Shown here: one piece after another, positions 22,608 through 33,401 of the stretch
How positions within the stretch are numbered: position 1 is the first letter of the stretch
How the letters are laid out: each line of letters starts with the position of its first letter
Assembly (NCBI GenBank): GCA_000827205.1
Contig: KN832554.1
Coordinates: forward strand, 3,751,800-3,791,674
Length of the DNA stretch: 39,875 bases
Direction: 5' to 3'
Source of the DNA: Plicaturopsis crispa FD-325 SS-3
Taxonomy: Eukaryota > Basidiomycota > Agaricomycetes > Amylocorticiales > Amylocorticiaceae
The notes under the pieces: generated by a model
Database searches by the model: none
The model's input: the letters and a program-made list of their open reading frames with translations, nothing else
What the model was told of the DNA's origin: nothing
Translations under genes and position numbers: made by a program

Positions 22608-23835
22608 ATGTCATTTCAGTTCGACAAAGTCTCCAATCTGTCACCGGCAGAAGAGCTACGGGAGCTACTTTCGATCGTACGTTGAATTCTGCATGTTCAC
22701 CGTCCAACAAAGGCATCTAACGTACATATTCTCTAGCCTTTGCTGGTAGGACTTGTCGCCAACATAACCGCTTACTCGCTTTGATATTTGGGCCTTCTGA
22801 TTGTGTTTAGAGCATCGTAGCCGTCGCTACTCCCTCTGGGCTCAATCGACTCAGCAGACTACTCAAGAACAGTCCTCCGCACGCATTCACGGTCGATATG
22901 CTGACCGTCAGGCTTCGCTCTTTGCCCAATAGGCAGGCTCTGAGCGACGTGTTGCGGCTATGCATCAACGTGAACACTCTAACCATCATCCTACCTTCGA
23001 ACTTCAACATCGAAACTTTGTTATCTGAGTCCCCCCTCCCTCGCCTGGACGCACTTGAGACCAACATCTCTCACGCAGCGGTGGCCGCGTTTCTTGGTCT
23101 TCATCCCAACACCACCGTGCTCACACTGGGTCCTTGCAACCGTCGCCCCCCCTGCCCCATATCCGCCATCCCACTACCGTGCTTGGAGCACCTCATCTGC
23201 CCCCTTGAATGTGTACCGGCATTCAGCAGCTCCCCCAGTCTTCGCACATTCAGCGCCACCTACATAGGCGGCATCGACCCACCTGTTTCTTCTTCTTCCA
23301 TCGTGCGCACCATTACGCATGGTACGAACATCACAAGAATCTTTCTCGAGTTCAGTCCAACCGACTACGACATGCTGCGTCAGCTCGCAATTGCTGCCCC
23401 CAACCTCGAGATTCTGAAACTTGTGGAGAAGGCTGATGTGCGTTCCTGTCTGTTCTCTTCAGTTTTATTTACTGATGTCTACTTTCCCATGGAAAGACGA
23501 AATCCTCTCGTAGAGAGTGGAACAATTGGATCGCCTGGTCCCGTGATCTCTATGATCTCAGTCGTCTCAAGAAGCTCATCCTGAGGACCGCGATTTCTCC
23601 CGTTCGAACGCCTGGGAGCAAGATATACGAAAGGAAGATGGTGGAGCGTTGGGGGCGCTGGCGCAACAATGCCCACCCCAGCCTCTACGACATCTGGGTG
23701 TGGTACCTTTCTGGAGACGATAAGGGTGTCATGAGCAAGTGGAGACGCTCAGGACAGAGCTGGGCCCGCTCCCAGCACGTCTCTGTTCCGGCCTCATCTG
23801 TTGATCTCCTGGATGACTCCATGTTCAACGTATGA
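22608..23835 (+). CDS. LRR-like protein of the mushroom F-box/LRR type, without visible F-box
   Basis: Exons are 22608-22676, a candidate 9-nt microexon 22737-22745, 22811-23437 and 23497-23835. All introns are phase 0 and the reading frame is open to TGA; length is 347 residues (344 if the microexon is skipped). The middle part has leucine-rich repeats (LTVRLRSLPNRQALSDVL, VNTLTIILPSNFNIETLL, LEHLICPLE, LEILKLVEKAD). The C-terminal part (LYDLSRLKKLILRT, KMVERWGRWRNNAHPSLY, IWVWY) resembles, from memory, tails of large F-box/LRR families in Agaricomycetes. No F-box is visible at the N-terminus. Branch points CTAAC (first intron) and CTGAT (last intron) are visible. Function is unknown; target recognition is a guess from family resemblance. 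Confidence 0.7.
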
Positions 23836-24503
23836 TTAGGTGAGCTACCATAAATCGTTTGCCGCACGCATGGCGCTGACATACTTTGGTCAGTTTTTCT
23901 TTCGTTTAGAGTATCTTTCGAGACGACCGACTTACCGTACCCTTCGATTTCTATGTAATCCCGCTTACTTAGCCTCCTCAATTTTCGCCTTACCGATGGG
24001 ACTGGAACATCTTATCAGGGCAGGGCGAAGATTTTCCATTCATAGACGTTTCTTGTGCGAAAACCAGACCTACTTTCTGGTTATGCTCAACTTGTACAAT
24101 GCTAATTTTGTTGCTGTTCTCCGAATGCCTCGGAAGGATATGGCGTCGCGCGATATGTCGCGACGCGGAGGTTCTGTGCAGCCAAATCTGTAGCACTCAA
24201 GGTCAAAAAGCTGAGGGCAATACTGGGGCAAACTGAGTCCTAGGTAGTCTCCTTTTGCAGACGAGAGACAATTCATTCAACCTCGCGGGCTCGGATATTC
24301 TTGTCTGACTAAATCTGGCGGACAAACTGAACCCCACACCCGACTAAACCATGGCAATAGTGCTACGATGCTAGTGATACTACCATGCCTCGTGCTGGTA
24401 CATGAGGCGCGCTGCCGTAGTACATATGCCGCGGGTGGCCAGGCGTCTTATGAGCCCACTTGTCACCGCACTGGCAGTACCGACTTGGCTTTTGCTCAGC
24501 ATC
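23836..24503. other. Intergenic stretch, no supported gene
   Basis: This stretch separates the LRR-like gene from the WD40 gene. Only short overlapping frames are present. An in-frame ATG at 24402 could extend the WD40 protein upstream by 34 residues. Confidence 0.4.
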
Positions 24504-26478
24504 ATGGACTTTGCGCCGGTCACAACTCCCTACACTTATCTGGCTACATTGCGCAACGGTCATACGGACAGCGTGACCTGTTTAGCATTTTCGCCGTGCG
24601 GAACGTACATCGCAAGTGGCGGCGACGATTGTTTCCTGATTATATGGGACGTTGCGGAGGAAAGCCAGCTGTATCGAATTGCAGCACCCACGCCTGTCTT
24701 ATGCTTATGCTGGGATCCCCGATCCCCAAAGGCCATTTTCGTAGGCTGTGATAAGGGCAAGGCCTTTTATATCGATGATTTCGAAGTGAGTATTTCGACC
24801 TTTGTATCTGCGAAATGACACGAACGTTGATTGTCCCGCTCAGACTGGCATGGACAATTCCCACCAAGTATTGTCAGTTATCGAGGCCCCGATCTACTGC
24901 TTGGCTTTTGATCCAGCATCCGGCGTACTAGCCATCGCGATCGGTTCCGAGGTCCAACTCGTACATGCTCTTGCCTCCAATGGTTTGCTTCCTCTTTTTC
25001 CGGCTATAATTCCACGCTACAACTCCTAATTGCATTACGCCAGCAGGAAAATGTCAGGCATGGGGCGCATTTGCCATAATTCCCAAGCCGCCGCCGCCGC
25101 GCAATGCGCCGGAGAATCAACCAGTCAAAGTTCGTGGTCGATCACTACATTTTACACACGAAGGAACAAGACTCGTAGTCTCTTATCTATCGCATGGTGT
25201 AGTGTACGCTCGTTCCATCGCTGTTCCCGCCCCAAACTAATGGATAGCGACAGGTGCTGGGACACTGGCACTGTAACTCAACTCTGGATGATGATCCCCT
25301 CTAGTAGATCGAAACTGATGTCCGTAACCCTGATTCTGTTGGCATGTTCACCCGTTGATATTCTTTGCAGTGGATCCTCGGCGCTTTCTCCGGATCGGCA
25401 TGCGATTATAGTCACAAACCTGCAGGATGGACTCGATATGTACCCCGTTGGCCTATCCCAGATTTCCCATCACTACCCATATGCCCCTGATCCCACAAAT
25501 AATGTTCCAGTCTCCGTTGCATTTTTGCATGAGGGACAGCACGTTGTTTGCGGATCAAACTACGGGGAGGTGTGTATCTGGAATACCGAGACAGAAGAGC
25601 GCTTTCAGACGCTGCCTCATGCAGGTCAGTTGCCTCACGTTCTCTTACACACCTTCCTAAATTGTTTACAGGCGACATCGCTCGATGTGTTGATGCAAGT
25701 GACAAATTGTTCACGTCTTGTGTCTGATGCACTAAACACCCTTCGCCAGTAGGCTTACATGTATACCAATCGCAGTATCATAGCGGTGGGCACTTCTAAA
25801 ACCGGCGAAGAAACCTACATACGTCTATGGGCCACACCAATCCGTAACTCTTCTGACCTTGTGCACCGAAACCAAGCTGATTGACTGGTTATCAACGATA
25901 GGCCGCAACGTCCGTCCCGAGGGACGCATCGCCTTAGCGTTTTGGTCATCTGTCGTCAGCTCGCTCCCACATGTTCTCTCCTTTCAGGATTATGCGGACT
26001 GACAATATGCTAGGTCCTGCGGATCGCCACGGCTAGGGATTACTGCAGCGGTCTCGCTCGCCGCTACGGCTGGCTGGTGATTGTATTGTTAAGCGTTGCT
26101 TTCGTGACCGTTGTGTTAGTTTGGGCGCACGAATGGTTGCTATTTGTGGCTGCATCTGCCGTGAGTGCGCATTTGTCCAGACTGAAAACACAAAATTGAT
26201 CTGTTTCTTTGCAGAGAGCTTTTTTCCTTTTTTTCTCTACGAGTCTGAGAGGGCCTGCATTATACGTCTGGAGATTTTTCAAGGCTACGATGGCCGTCGT
26301 TGTTGGCTGGATCATCGACACTACTCTTCGCTGCTTGAGTGGTATGCAGGCTTTCTTGGAAGGGTTGCGTCCCACGGGGCCTCCCGACGTACCTGCAAGT
26401 GGCAGAAGTATTCCGCACCCGGATACTAGCCTTGATGTGTATCGTCCAAACATTGTTATGCGGAATGGGGTTGCGTAG
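24504..26478 (+). CDS. WD40-repeat protein with C-terminal membrane segment
   Basis: Exons are 24504-24785, 24844-24982, 25044-25203, 25254-25624, 25672-25694, 25753-25843, 25902-25954, 26014-26160 and 26215-26478. They join in frame to 509 residues. A typical WD40 blade is TLRNGHTDSVTCLAFSPCG followed by YIASGGDDCFLIIWD. Later blades include IYCLAFDPASGVLAIAIG, VSVAFLHEGQHVVCGSNYG, VCIWNTE and TGEETYIRLW. After the propeller comes a hydrophobic segment (WLVIVLLSVAFVTVVLVW), suggesting a membrane-anchored propeller. The intron at 25695-25752 appears to use a GC donor (GCAAGT); only that choice yields DIARCVDAYMYTNRS. An intron-like stretch at 25320-25370 (51 bp, in frame) may also be spliced out, giving 492 residues. 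WD40 proteins are usually interaction scaffolds; the partner is unknown. Confidence 0.8.
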
Positions 26479-26991
26479 GCTCTCAGTAGTAATCATGATT
26501 CATCTGAATCATATTTGCCATTCTCATATCTTCGAGTCCTTCTCGGAAGTGCGTGTGTACTGTACAGCGGCGGATGTCTGTCTTCTGTGACCCTCAGATG
26601 TATGATACTTACTCTCAAACATCATGCACTTAAGTGTCTTGATTTTTCCATCAAGTTGCGCGTTGCCTGCGCCCGGGAAACATAGCTATGCAGTCGACCG
26701 GCAGCTGGAGCCTGGCGCCGGTGCGCCTCCGTGCGCCCAATTCGGGGCGCGAGCTCGTCGGGAATCGGAATCGCGCCTTGCCAATAATCTCATCCTTAAC
26801 AAACAACGGTTAGCTGGTGAATGGGCCGTACCCAATGGCTTGAAGGAGAAGACGCTGAATTTCTATGTCCCTTTCACTTGCCAACTTGTGCCTTCGGCAT
26901 ACGCCTTGTTTACTGGATATAAAGATCGAGGGAGTACTGCATGTGAGCCAACTCCTCATCGCCACTTGACCGTGCTCGCTCACTTGATCCT
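26479..26991. other. Intergenic/leader stretch
   Basis: A 162-codon frame (26624-27112) spans this stretch, but it conflicts with the well-supported exon 1 of the next gene in another frame, so I treat it as incidental. A TATAAAG-like string near 26919-26925 lies 67-73 bp before the ATG at 26992 and may be that gene's core promoter. Confidence 0.35.
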
Positions 26992-28340
26992 ATGGCGCCC
27001 CAGTATCCTGTTACCTACCGCCTCAGGTCGCCAACGCGATACAGTCCATACAGGCACACTCTACGCGTCGAAAGAGACGTGCGTATGGAACTGGGGTCTG
27101 TTTCACCCGTAGCTAACTATAGGCTTTAGGCCATACCTCTCCACCACCGATCGTTCCCACTTAATGGGCCTCTAGGAGACTGGGACGATTTCTACGACTC
27201 TGATAATAGTGACAAGGTCAAATCTCATCCTCCCTATGCGAAGTCGCCCACTAATTATACGCTGTAGGGTGATTTAATCCATCGTCGACACTTCCCCGTT
27301 GAAGTGGTTGCTGGGGAAAGGTACGTCAAATACTTCTGTCAATGCCCTATCACACTCATCGCTCGCGCCACCCAGATCACATTCGACATCTCTGGTAATC
27401 GGAACGGGGACTAGCAGTAGCGTCCAGCCTGCGTATTCCCAAGTGTGTAATCGTATCATCATACCCCCGGCCCCCGATATCACTCGTATCCCTGACTCCG
27501 AGTCTCGCTCTGCTGGTCCTAGCAGGATTCAATTTCCTGGGGCTATTCACCCGTCGAAGCAATTGCGCCACAGGAGGGTGGACTTTGCGGTTCCCAGTGG
27601 CAGCACGTCAGCTAATCCCCCGCTTTCCCGTGGCCAATCTAGACGTCCTCTAGATGTTGCACGCACAACGTCGGCGTCAGCTACGCCGAGTTCTGCTGCT
27701 GCCGTTGCGTCCGGCTCCTCTGGACCCAGCTCCGATGTGCAGGGCGCCGTTCCTCCTGTGCCAAACCCCGCTCCGTCTAACCCTGGTGGTGACACCCTCA
27801 AAGTGACTCGCCAGCGTCACAAAATTCGCGCGAACGACCAATGGTTCAATTGGTACAACACGACGGGAGACACCCTTCTCGCGACGCCTCCTCCGGACCT
27901 GGTCCCTACTCCGCAAATCGGAGATATATTTACTCGTAACGGCGGGCTTCAGCGCCAAACACAAGTGTGGGTGTTTGGCAGCGACTCTCGCTGGGGCGGG
28001 TCTGCGCCTGGCGCTGCGCATCCTACCCTTTCGGACCATCATCTATGGATCCAGTCCAAAGGCGAGGCCAACTGGGTAACCCTCAAGACGCTACGCACGT
28101 ATGACACCCGCTGGAAAGCCCAAGGTACTGCTTCATTTGCCTTTTGGTCGATACACGGCGTTGACGATTTTTATGATACAGCTCGCAAAGGTAATACTAT
28201 ACGCGCCTGATTCGTACTTCCGCAATGTCTTGACTGCCGCCGCAGGCGAATTGTTTATGCCTATAATCGAGAATTTAAATGATACCGCTTTGATTGAATG
28301 CTTTGAGGATGAGGCACATTGCGAAACGTTCACCAATTGA
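26992..28340 (+). CDS. Disordered protein of unknown function upstream of the Tnp2 gene
   Basis: Exons are 26992-27078, 27130-27216, 27268-27320, 27376-28124, a candidate microexon 28182-28190 and 28246-28340. All junctions are in phase, giving 359 residues. The first three introns are 51-55 bp; the first two show CTAAC or CTAAT branch points. The N-terminus is basic (YRLRSPTRYSPYRHTLRVER), then acidic/aromatic (GDWDDFYDSDNSD) and IHRRHFPVEVVAGER. The middle is Ser/Pro/Ala-rich and probably disordered. The C-terminal 120 residues look folded (NDQWFNWYNTTGD, QVWVFGSDSRWGG, HHLWIQSKGEANWVTLKTL). I do not recognise the family. The gene ends 152 bp before the transposase ATG on the same strand, so it may belong to the same element or be a host gene. 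Confidence 0.7.
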
Positions 28341-28492
28341 AGAGGCAGCAAAATCTTCGCATTCCGTAATCAACGCGAGGCTCATGCGCCACACAGCTTA
28401 TAATTACCGGATCCTTCCTTCACCTTTTTCTAGCTGCTCAAAATCGTTGTTACCTACTGATCCTAGACCGACAGCGTTCGTACAGGTTCACG
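28341..28492 (+). promoter_or_regulatory. Short intergenic leader of the Tnp2-like gene
   Basis: Only 152 bp separate the stop of the upstream gene from the transposase ATG. The interval includes a pyrimidine-rich tract (CCTTCACCTTTTTCTAGCTG) before the start. No TATA box or clear transposon terminus is visible. Confidence 0.35.
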
Positions 28493-31400
28493 ATGAGTGG
28501 CCGGTCGCGCAGCGATGCAGTAAGTCGATGCATTTATTCGACGTTGAAGTTATCTGATCACGAATCATGAGCAGTCCAAGAGTACACTTCGTCGCCGCAA
28601 GAAACTGGATAGAATCCAAGCGGAATTGGAGGCGAGCGGTTCAGAAGACGGAGAAATCAATGCGGTCGAACAGCGCATCTCCGCGCTGACACTGCAGTCG
28701 ACACCGGGGGATATCCCAGCACCTCCCCCCCCACCTGCACCTAATCACCCCGAATCTGCCCATACGCAAGTGGCTGGTTCATGTCGATCTTCCCCCGCCG
28801 GTCCTTCACCCGAGGAAGATAGGCTCAGGGAAAATGCACTTATGGACCTGCAGCACCTTAACAGCGAACTCGATCAATTGCATTTATCCTTCAACCGCCC
28901 TGCTTCGCTAGAGTTTGCGGAAACCCCATCGGGCGCCTACACCTCCAACCGCGACTACCTATCTGTGAATAAAGGACCGTCTGCATTGCGCCATACGAAA
29001 ACTACAGCAAACATCCTTGCTCACGAGAACAGTCTTGTGAGCATGTACATTCTTCTCCACGAGGCGTCGACCCGATACCCTATCTCTGTCAACAATGCTC
29101 GACAAGCGGTCCTGACCCGTGTCGCTCGCGAACTAGATCTACTGGACACTTGCAAGAGAATGGAGTGGGATATCCAGTGCGCGCGCTCTGAGCCGCACGT
29201 TGAAGGTCGCCCTCACCACGTAAATACAGGTGTGCAAGTTCCTGTGCATCTGCTTCGTAATCGGCAATAACACATTTCCTCGTCACTGGCAGACCGTTAC
29301 TTTGCTCGTCCACATCGCACATTGAATCCCGTTGTCTTAACTGCATATGTGACCCTCGCCGTTCTCATCCTACTGTACCGAATCAGTCGCGACGCTGGTA
29401 CCCATCTTCTGGCCGGCATGCGATGCGCTTCGAGAAACTCCTTCATCTCTGCTCGGGGAGGGCGTGAGAACCTTCTTCCCTCTGACACCCGCATCTACGA
29501 ATCCATCCGCAGCGATCCACGCACTTGTCTAGCAGCTCTCGATCTAAAGGGCATCACCAAACAATACATCTGCTGCCCGAATTGCTTCGCTCTATACAGT
29601 GATCCCTTGGACACACCAGACACATGTACTTTTCGATCTACTCCCACCGCTCCTCGCTGCAATGCACAATTATGGCGCAAACGGACGATTCTCGGCACCG
29701 CGAGACGTTATCCTGCCAAACAATATCTTCATCAGGATTTCAAATCATGGATGGGACGCCTACTCTCCAGGCCAGGCATAGAAGACGTCATGGATAGTCG
29801 TCTGCGGAACGCGACCGTCAGTCCAGATGGTGTAGTGACGGATATCTGGGAGGGGGCTGCACTTCAAAACTTCATCGCACCAGACGGGCGTCCATTCATT
29901 CGTCCTGACATCCCTGGGAATCAAGGGAGGTATCTATTCAGCTTTTGTGCTGATGGATTTAATCCTCATCGGTCGCGAGATACGCGGCAATCCGGTTCGT
30001 CTCAGGGGATGTATATGGTTTGTCTGAACTTACCCAAGGACATGCGTTACCGGCCGGAGAATATGTACCTGGTCGGGGTCGTGCCAGGACCAAAGAAGCC
30101 ATCGCTCGAACAGATGAACCACTTTCTCGCCCTCGTTGTCGACGATTTGCTCGATTTCTGGACCGATGGCGTCTTTTTCACACAGACTGCAAAATACAAA
30201 CATGGTCGAGATGCTCTCCTTGCCCTCATTCCACTCGTATCCGATATCATCGCCGCTCGTCAGCTTGCAGGGTTTGGAAGCGCTACATTTCACTTTTTTT
30301 GCTCCGTCTGTTGGCTCCACTCCGACGATATCGAGGACTTCAATACATCTCACTGGCGTCCCCGGACGGCTGACGAACATCGAGAACATGCCCACATGTG
30401 GCGTGACGCAGCGAGCATTGCAGAGCGAGAAGAACTATTCAAGAAGTATGGCATTCGGTGGTCCGAATTACTGCGCTTACCATACTGGGACCCCATCCTC
30501 TACACAGTCATCGATTCTATGCACGCGCTTTACCTAAATCTTCTTCACACGCACTGTCGGGAGATATGGGGCATGAACCTTGCGCACCAAGATAGTGACG
30601 GTTTACTCAAGCCCGACTCGAAAGGTCATCCTTTACCCACCAAAGAGCGCATGGAGGAGGGCATCGCGACTCTCAAAGGCGGAGACTCGGGCGCTATCCA
30701 TGCCCTTCAAAAGGGGGTTCTTTGGACGTTTTGTGAGCACCACGGCCTGCGGAGAGCGGGAACCAAGAAACAACTGACGGATGCATTGCTGCATTGGGTG
30801 AGTCGTCATGTTTGAAACCTGATCTGTCCGTTCTCGTTGCTGAATGCCCGTTCATAGAAAGCGGAACGTCTGAAAGAAGGACCGATTTCCGACACTGATT
30901 ACTATGATCTGACCTTACTGGAGCCAAAAGCTAATGCAGGGTCGACCGATTTTGCGGGTAAACTGCTCCGCGCCGAGCGATACTTCAGACGAGAGCAGCG
31001 CTCCTTCGAGACTACCAATAATCCTGTGTTGCAAGCGATGTGCCGTGAGCGTAGTTTGGATACATCGGGGATTAAAAAGGCCTTGGTGGGGCGGTTACTT
31101 GAGTGGGCAAGTTACTCCTGCGTGCTTCTTGGGGGATCATGATTGACTTATGACCCACCACCAGCGTGCAATTAACCCTCCAAACGACGAGGACGAGGAT
31201 GACAATGATGTCCCTAATCCGAGGGCAAAACGCGCTGTTCTTGGGCATGAAACGCTCGGTCAGATTCACAGCGATATGTCTCGTACGGAGATTCCTTCTT
31301 GGGTCAGTCGTGCGCCGCCGGACATAGGCACCGCCGGACGAGGCACTCTCAGCGCCGATACTTGGCGAACGGCTTGCTCGATACATATACCCTTGACGCT

Positions 31401-32658
31401 GATTCGGCTGTGGGGATCTAAGCCGGTCGGCGAAAGAGAGCGAGACATGTTGGATAATTTCATGGACCTGGTTACCGCTGTCGATATCGGCGGGTTACTA
31501 GTGACATCTGCAAGCCATATAGATATCTACGAGGCCTCGCTTCTGCGGTATCTCAGAAACATGAAGGACCTCTATCCCGAAGCCAAAATCAAGCCGAACC
31601 ACCATATATCAGTCCATCTGGCCTTGTTTCTATATCTATTTGGCCCCACCCACGCCTGGCGCGCGTTTGGTTTCGAACGCTACAACTATCTCCTGCAAAA
31701 TATGAACACTAACAAGAAATTTGGTTCGTCGTTCGCTATCACTCAGAGCATTGCTATTACTGATAGACATGTAGGAGAGATCGAGAGTACATTCATGAAC
31801 ACCGCGACCCAAGCGGCAAATCTTCGTCCTCTATTGGACGAAAGCGATGTCCGGGACACTGTCAGCGACTTGGTCGCTGTCTATGAAGCGACTACTAATA
31901 GGGACTCGAGAGGGACCCGAATACACGATCAAGTCTCTCTGGAACCACTGGACAACCTCCGCGGGCACCCCGCGAAGGGATCGAAACCATCGAACTTACC
32001 TCCGGCCGAATACGACGCCCTTCTTCGCTGCCTAAATGCTGAGGCCGACGGTGCTCGTTACGTTGCCGAACTCTCTGAGGCAACCGAAAGGACACCGTAT
32101 CTTCCATGGCAGGCAACATCCTGTACACGAGTCTCCGTGACTGGCGTTCGTTATCAACCGAGGAATAGGTCCATTGGCAACAGTAACATTATCTTCCGCT
32201 CGGGTCCCTCGTCGGAGCGCATAGCGGGAGAAATCTCCCGGATCTACTTGCACTCACGGCAGGCAACGGTAGGCTCCCAACGGCGCAGCATCGAGGAGAC
32301 TTTTGTCAGTGTCAGGTGTCTAAAGCCATTGTCGGCGGCCGCTGCGAAGCATGATGATTTTCGTCGATATGGACATGTCGGAGGGCAGCTATACCAGGGC
32401 ATAAATCTATCCGAATACCTTACGATCCGCCCCTCCGACATCGTGTCGCATTTTGCGCGGACACCGGTGCAAATTCTCTCTATTCAAAAGGAGTGCATTC
32501 ATGTCCTGGCTCTCGATCGGGTGAGTCGCATGCTACACATTACAACTATCAACAGAAGTCCGATCCAACCCCCATAGATGAGAGACGTCACTGGGTTGCA
32601 AAGCGAAGACACTACAGAACCTACGGATATGGATACTGGTGATGACCTGTTGACATGA
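28493..32658 (+). CDS. Full-length Tnp2-like (En/Spm/CACTA-type) transposase with two SAP-like motifs
   Basis: Exons are 28493-28519, 28575-29229, 29293-30797, 30858-31106, 31165-32520 and 32578-32658. All introns (55-63 bp) join in phase to a 1290-residue protein ending in TGA. After a disordered N-terminus and a hydrophobic stretch (VLTAYVTLAVLILLYR) comes a Cys-rich zinc-binding-like site (CCPNC to C). Next is the Tnp2 core (FCADGFNPHRSR, YLVGVVPGPKKPSLEQMNHF, DDLLDFWTDG) and YWDPILYTVIDSMHALYL. Two SAP-like motifs (LWTFCEHHGLRRAGTKKQL, LQAMCRERSLDTSGIKKAL) follow. The C-terminal block has SADTWRTACSIHIPLTLIRL, KPNHHISVHLALF and GFERYNYLLQNMNTN. Tnp2 proteins mobilise CACTA DNA transposons in plants and fungi. 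No disabling change was seen. I found no matching terminal repeats, so activity versus domestication is open. Confidence 0.85.
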
Positions 32659-32721
32659 GAAGTATTCGATGCACTCTATACATGTTGATGGGGGAGAACA
32701 TATGACAATCTGTAACGAATA

Positions 32722-33351
32722 TCAGACGCACGCCTCTGCCTGTGCTTGCTGTTTGGCTTGCTCCAGCTCCTTGACCAAATCTTTCAGAATCTTCTCCCAT
32801 CTGTCTTTCTCTGCCTGAACGTGGGCCACGTCTTTCTTGGTTTGCTTGAGAAGGTCGGCGGTCGCGGTAGAGCGAGTGTGTGACATCCGTATAAGTCTTC
32901 TGTTCTGCTTCTGCTCGGCTGTCAAAGATTGGACACGCTTGTTGACCCCTCCCAAGCGGGTTTGAGACAGGGAACGAGACAGCTTCTCGTGTATCACAGC
33001 CCTTGAAGGAAGTTGAAGAGAAATCGATTGCATAAAGGAATATGAGGGCGTACTTGTTCACCTGCGCCAACACCTCTGCGTCGCTCTCGTCTGTTTCAAA
33101 AGCCAAGAAGACGCGTTGATAGTTGTCGGTTTCTGAGAATTCGAAGTCACAGCTGGGATGCGGGCACTTTGAGCGAGTTGCCTGGCTCAATTTCACGAGA
33201 CATTGCGTATGGAATATATGATCTAGATACTGATGAATATAGGGAAGCGCAGAACAGAGAACGAGCACCCACTACATGGGCCCTTTGACACCATGTCATT
33301 TATTCCGTCGAGAAAGCGAGTGCGGCATATCCTGCATAGGAGGTGCACCAT
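32722..33351 (-). CDS. Small RING-H2-like / coiled-coil protein (RING copy 2)
   Basis: Minus-strand exons are 33351-33276, 33222-33054 and 33001-32722, with introns of 53 and 52 bp. The frame closes at 174 residues, close to copy 1 (171). The RING-like part reads LLCRICRTRF, then PYHIFHTQC, then KCPHPSCDFEF. The first pair, the His ligands and the last pair are present, but the usual third Cys is replaced by Pro, so zinc binding by the full cross-brace is doubtful. The first intron falls, in phase 1, just before the same His as in copy 1. The second half is a charged helix ending ILKDLVKELEQAKQQAQAE, a probable coiled coil. It is convergent with the transposase gene: 63 bp separate the two stops. 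A ubiquitin-ligase role is only inferred from family type. Confidence 0.7.
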
Positions 33352-33401
33352 CGTGCGACGCGAAGAGGAGATCTAGAGGAAGGACCCGAGGGCCGAAGTT
33401 C

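Noticed and set aside
26624-27112. 162-codon plus-strand frame upstream of the unknown gene
   Set aside because: It conflicts with exon 1 of the spliced gene (ATG 26992) in a different frame, which is supported by five in-phase junctions.
29495-29698. Antisense frames within the Tnp2-like gene
   Set aside because: They are shadows of a well-supported coding exon with conserved motifs on the plus strand.
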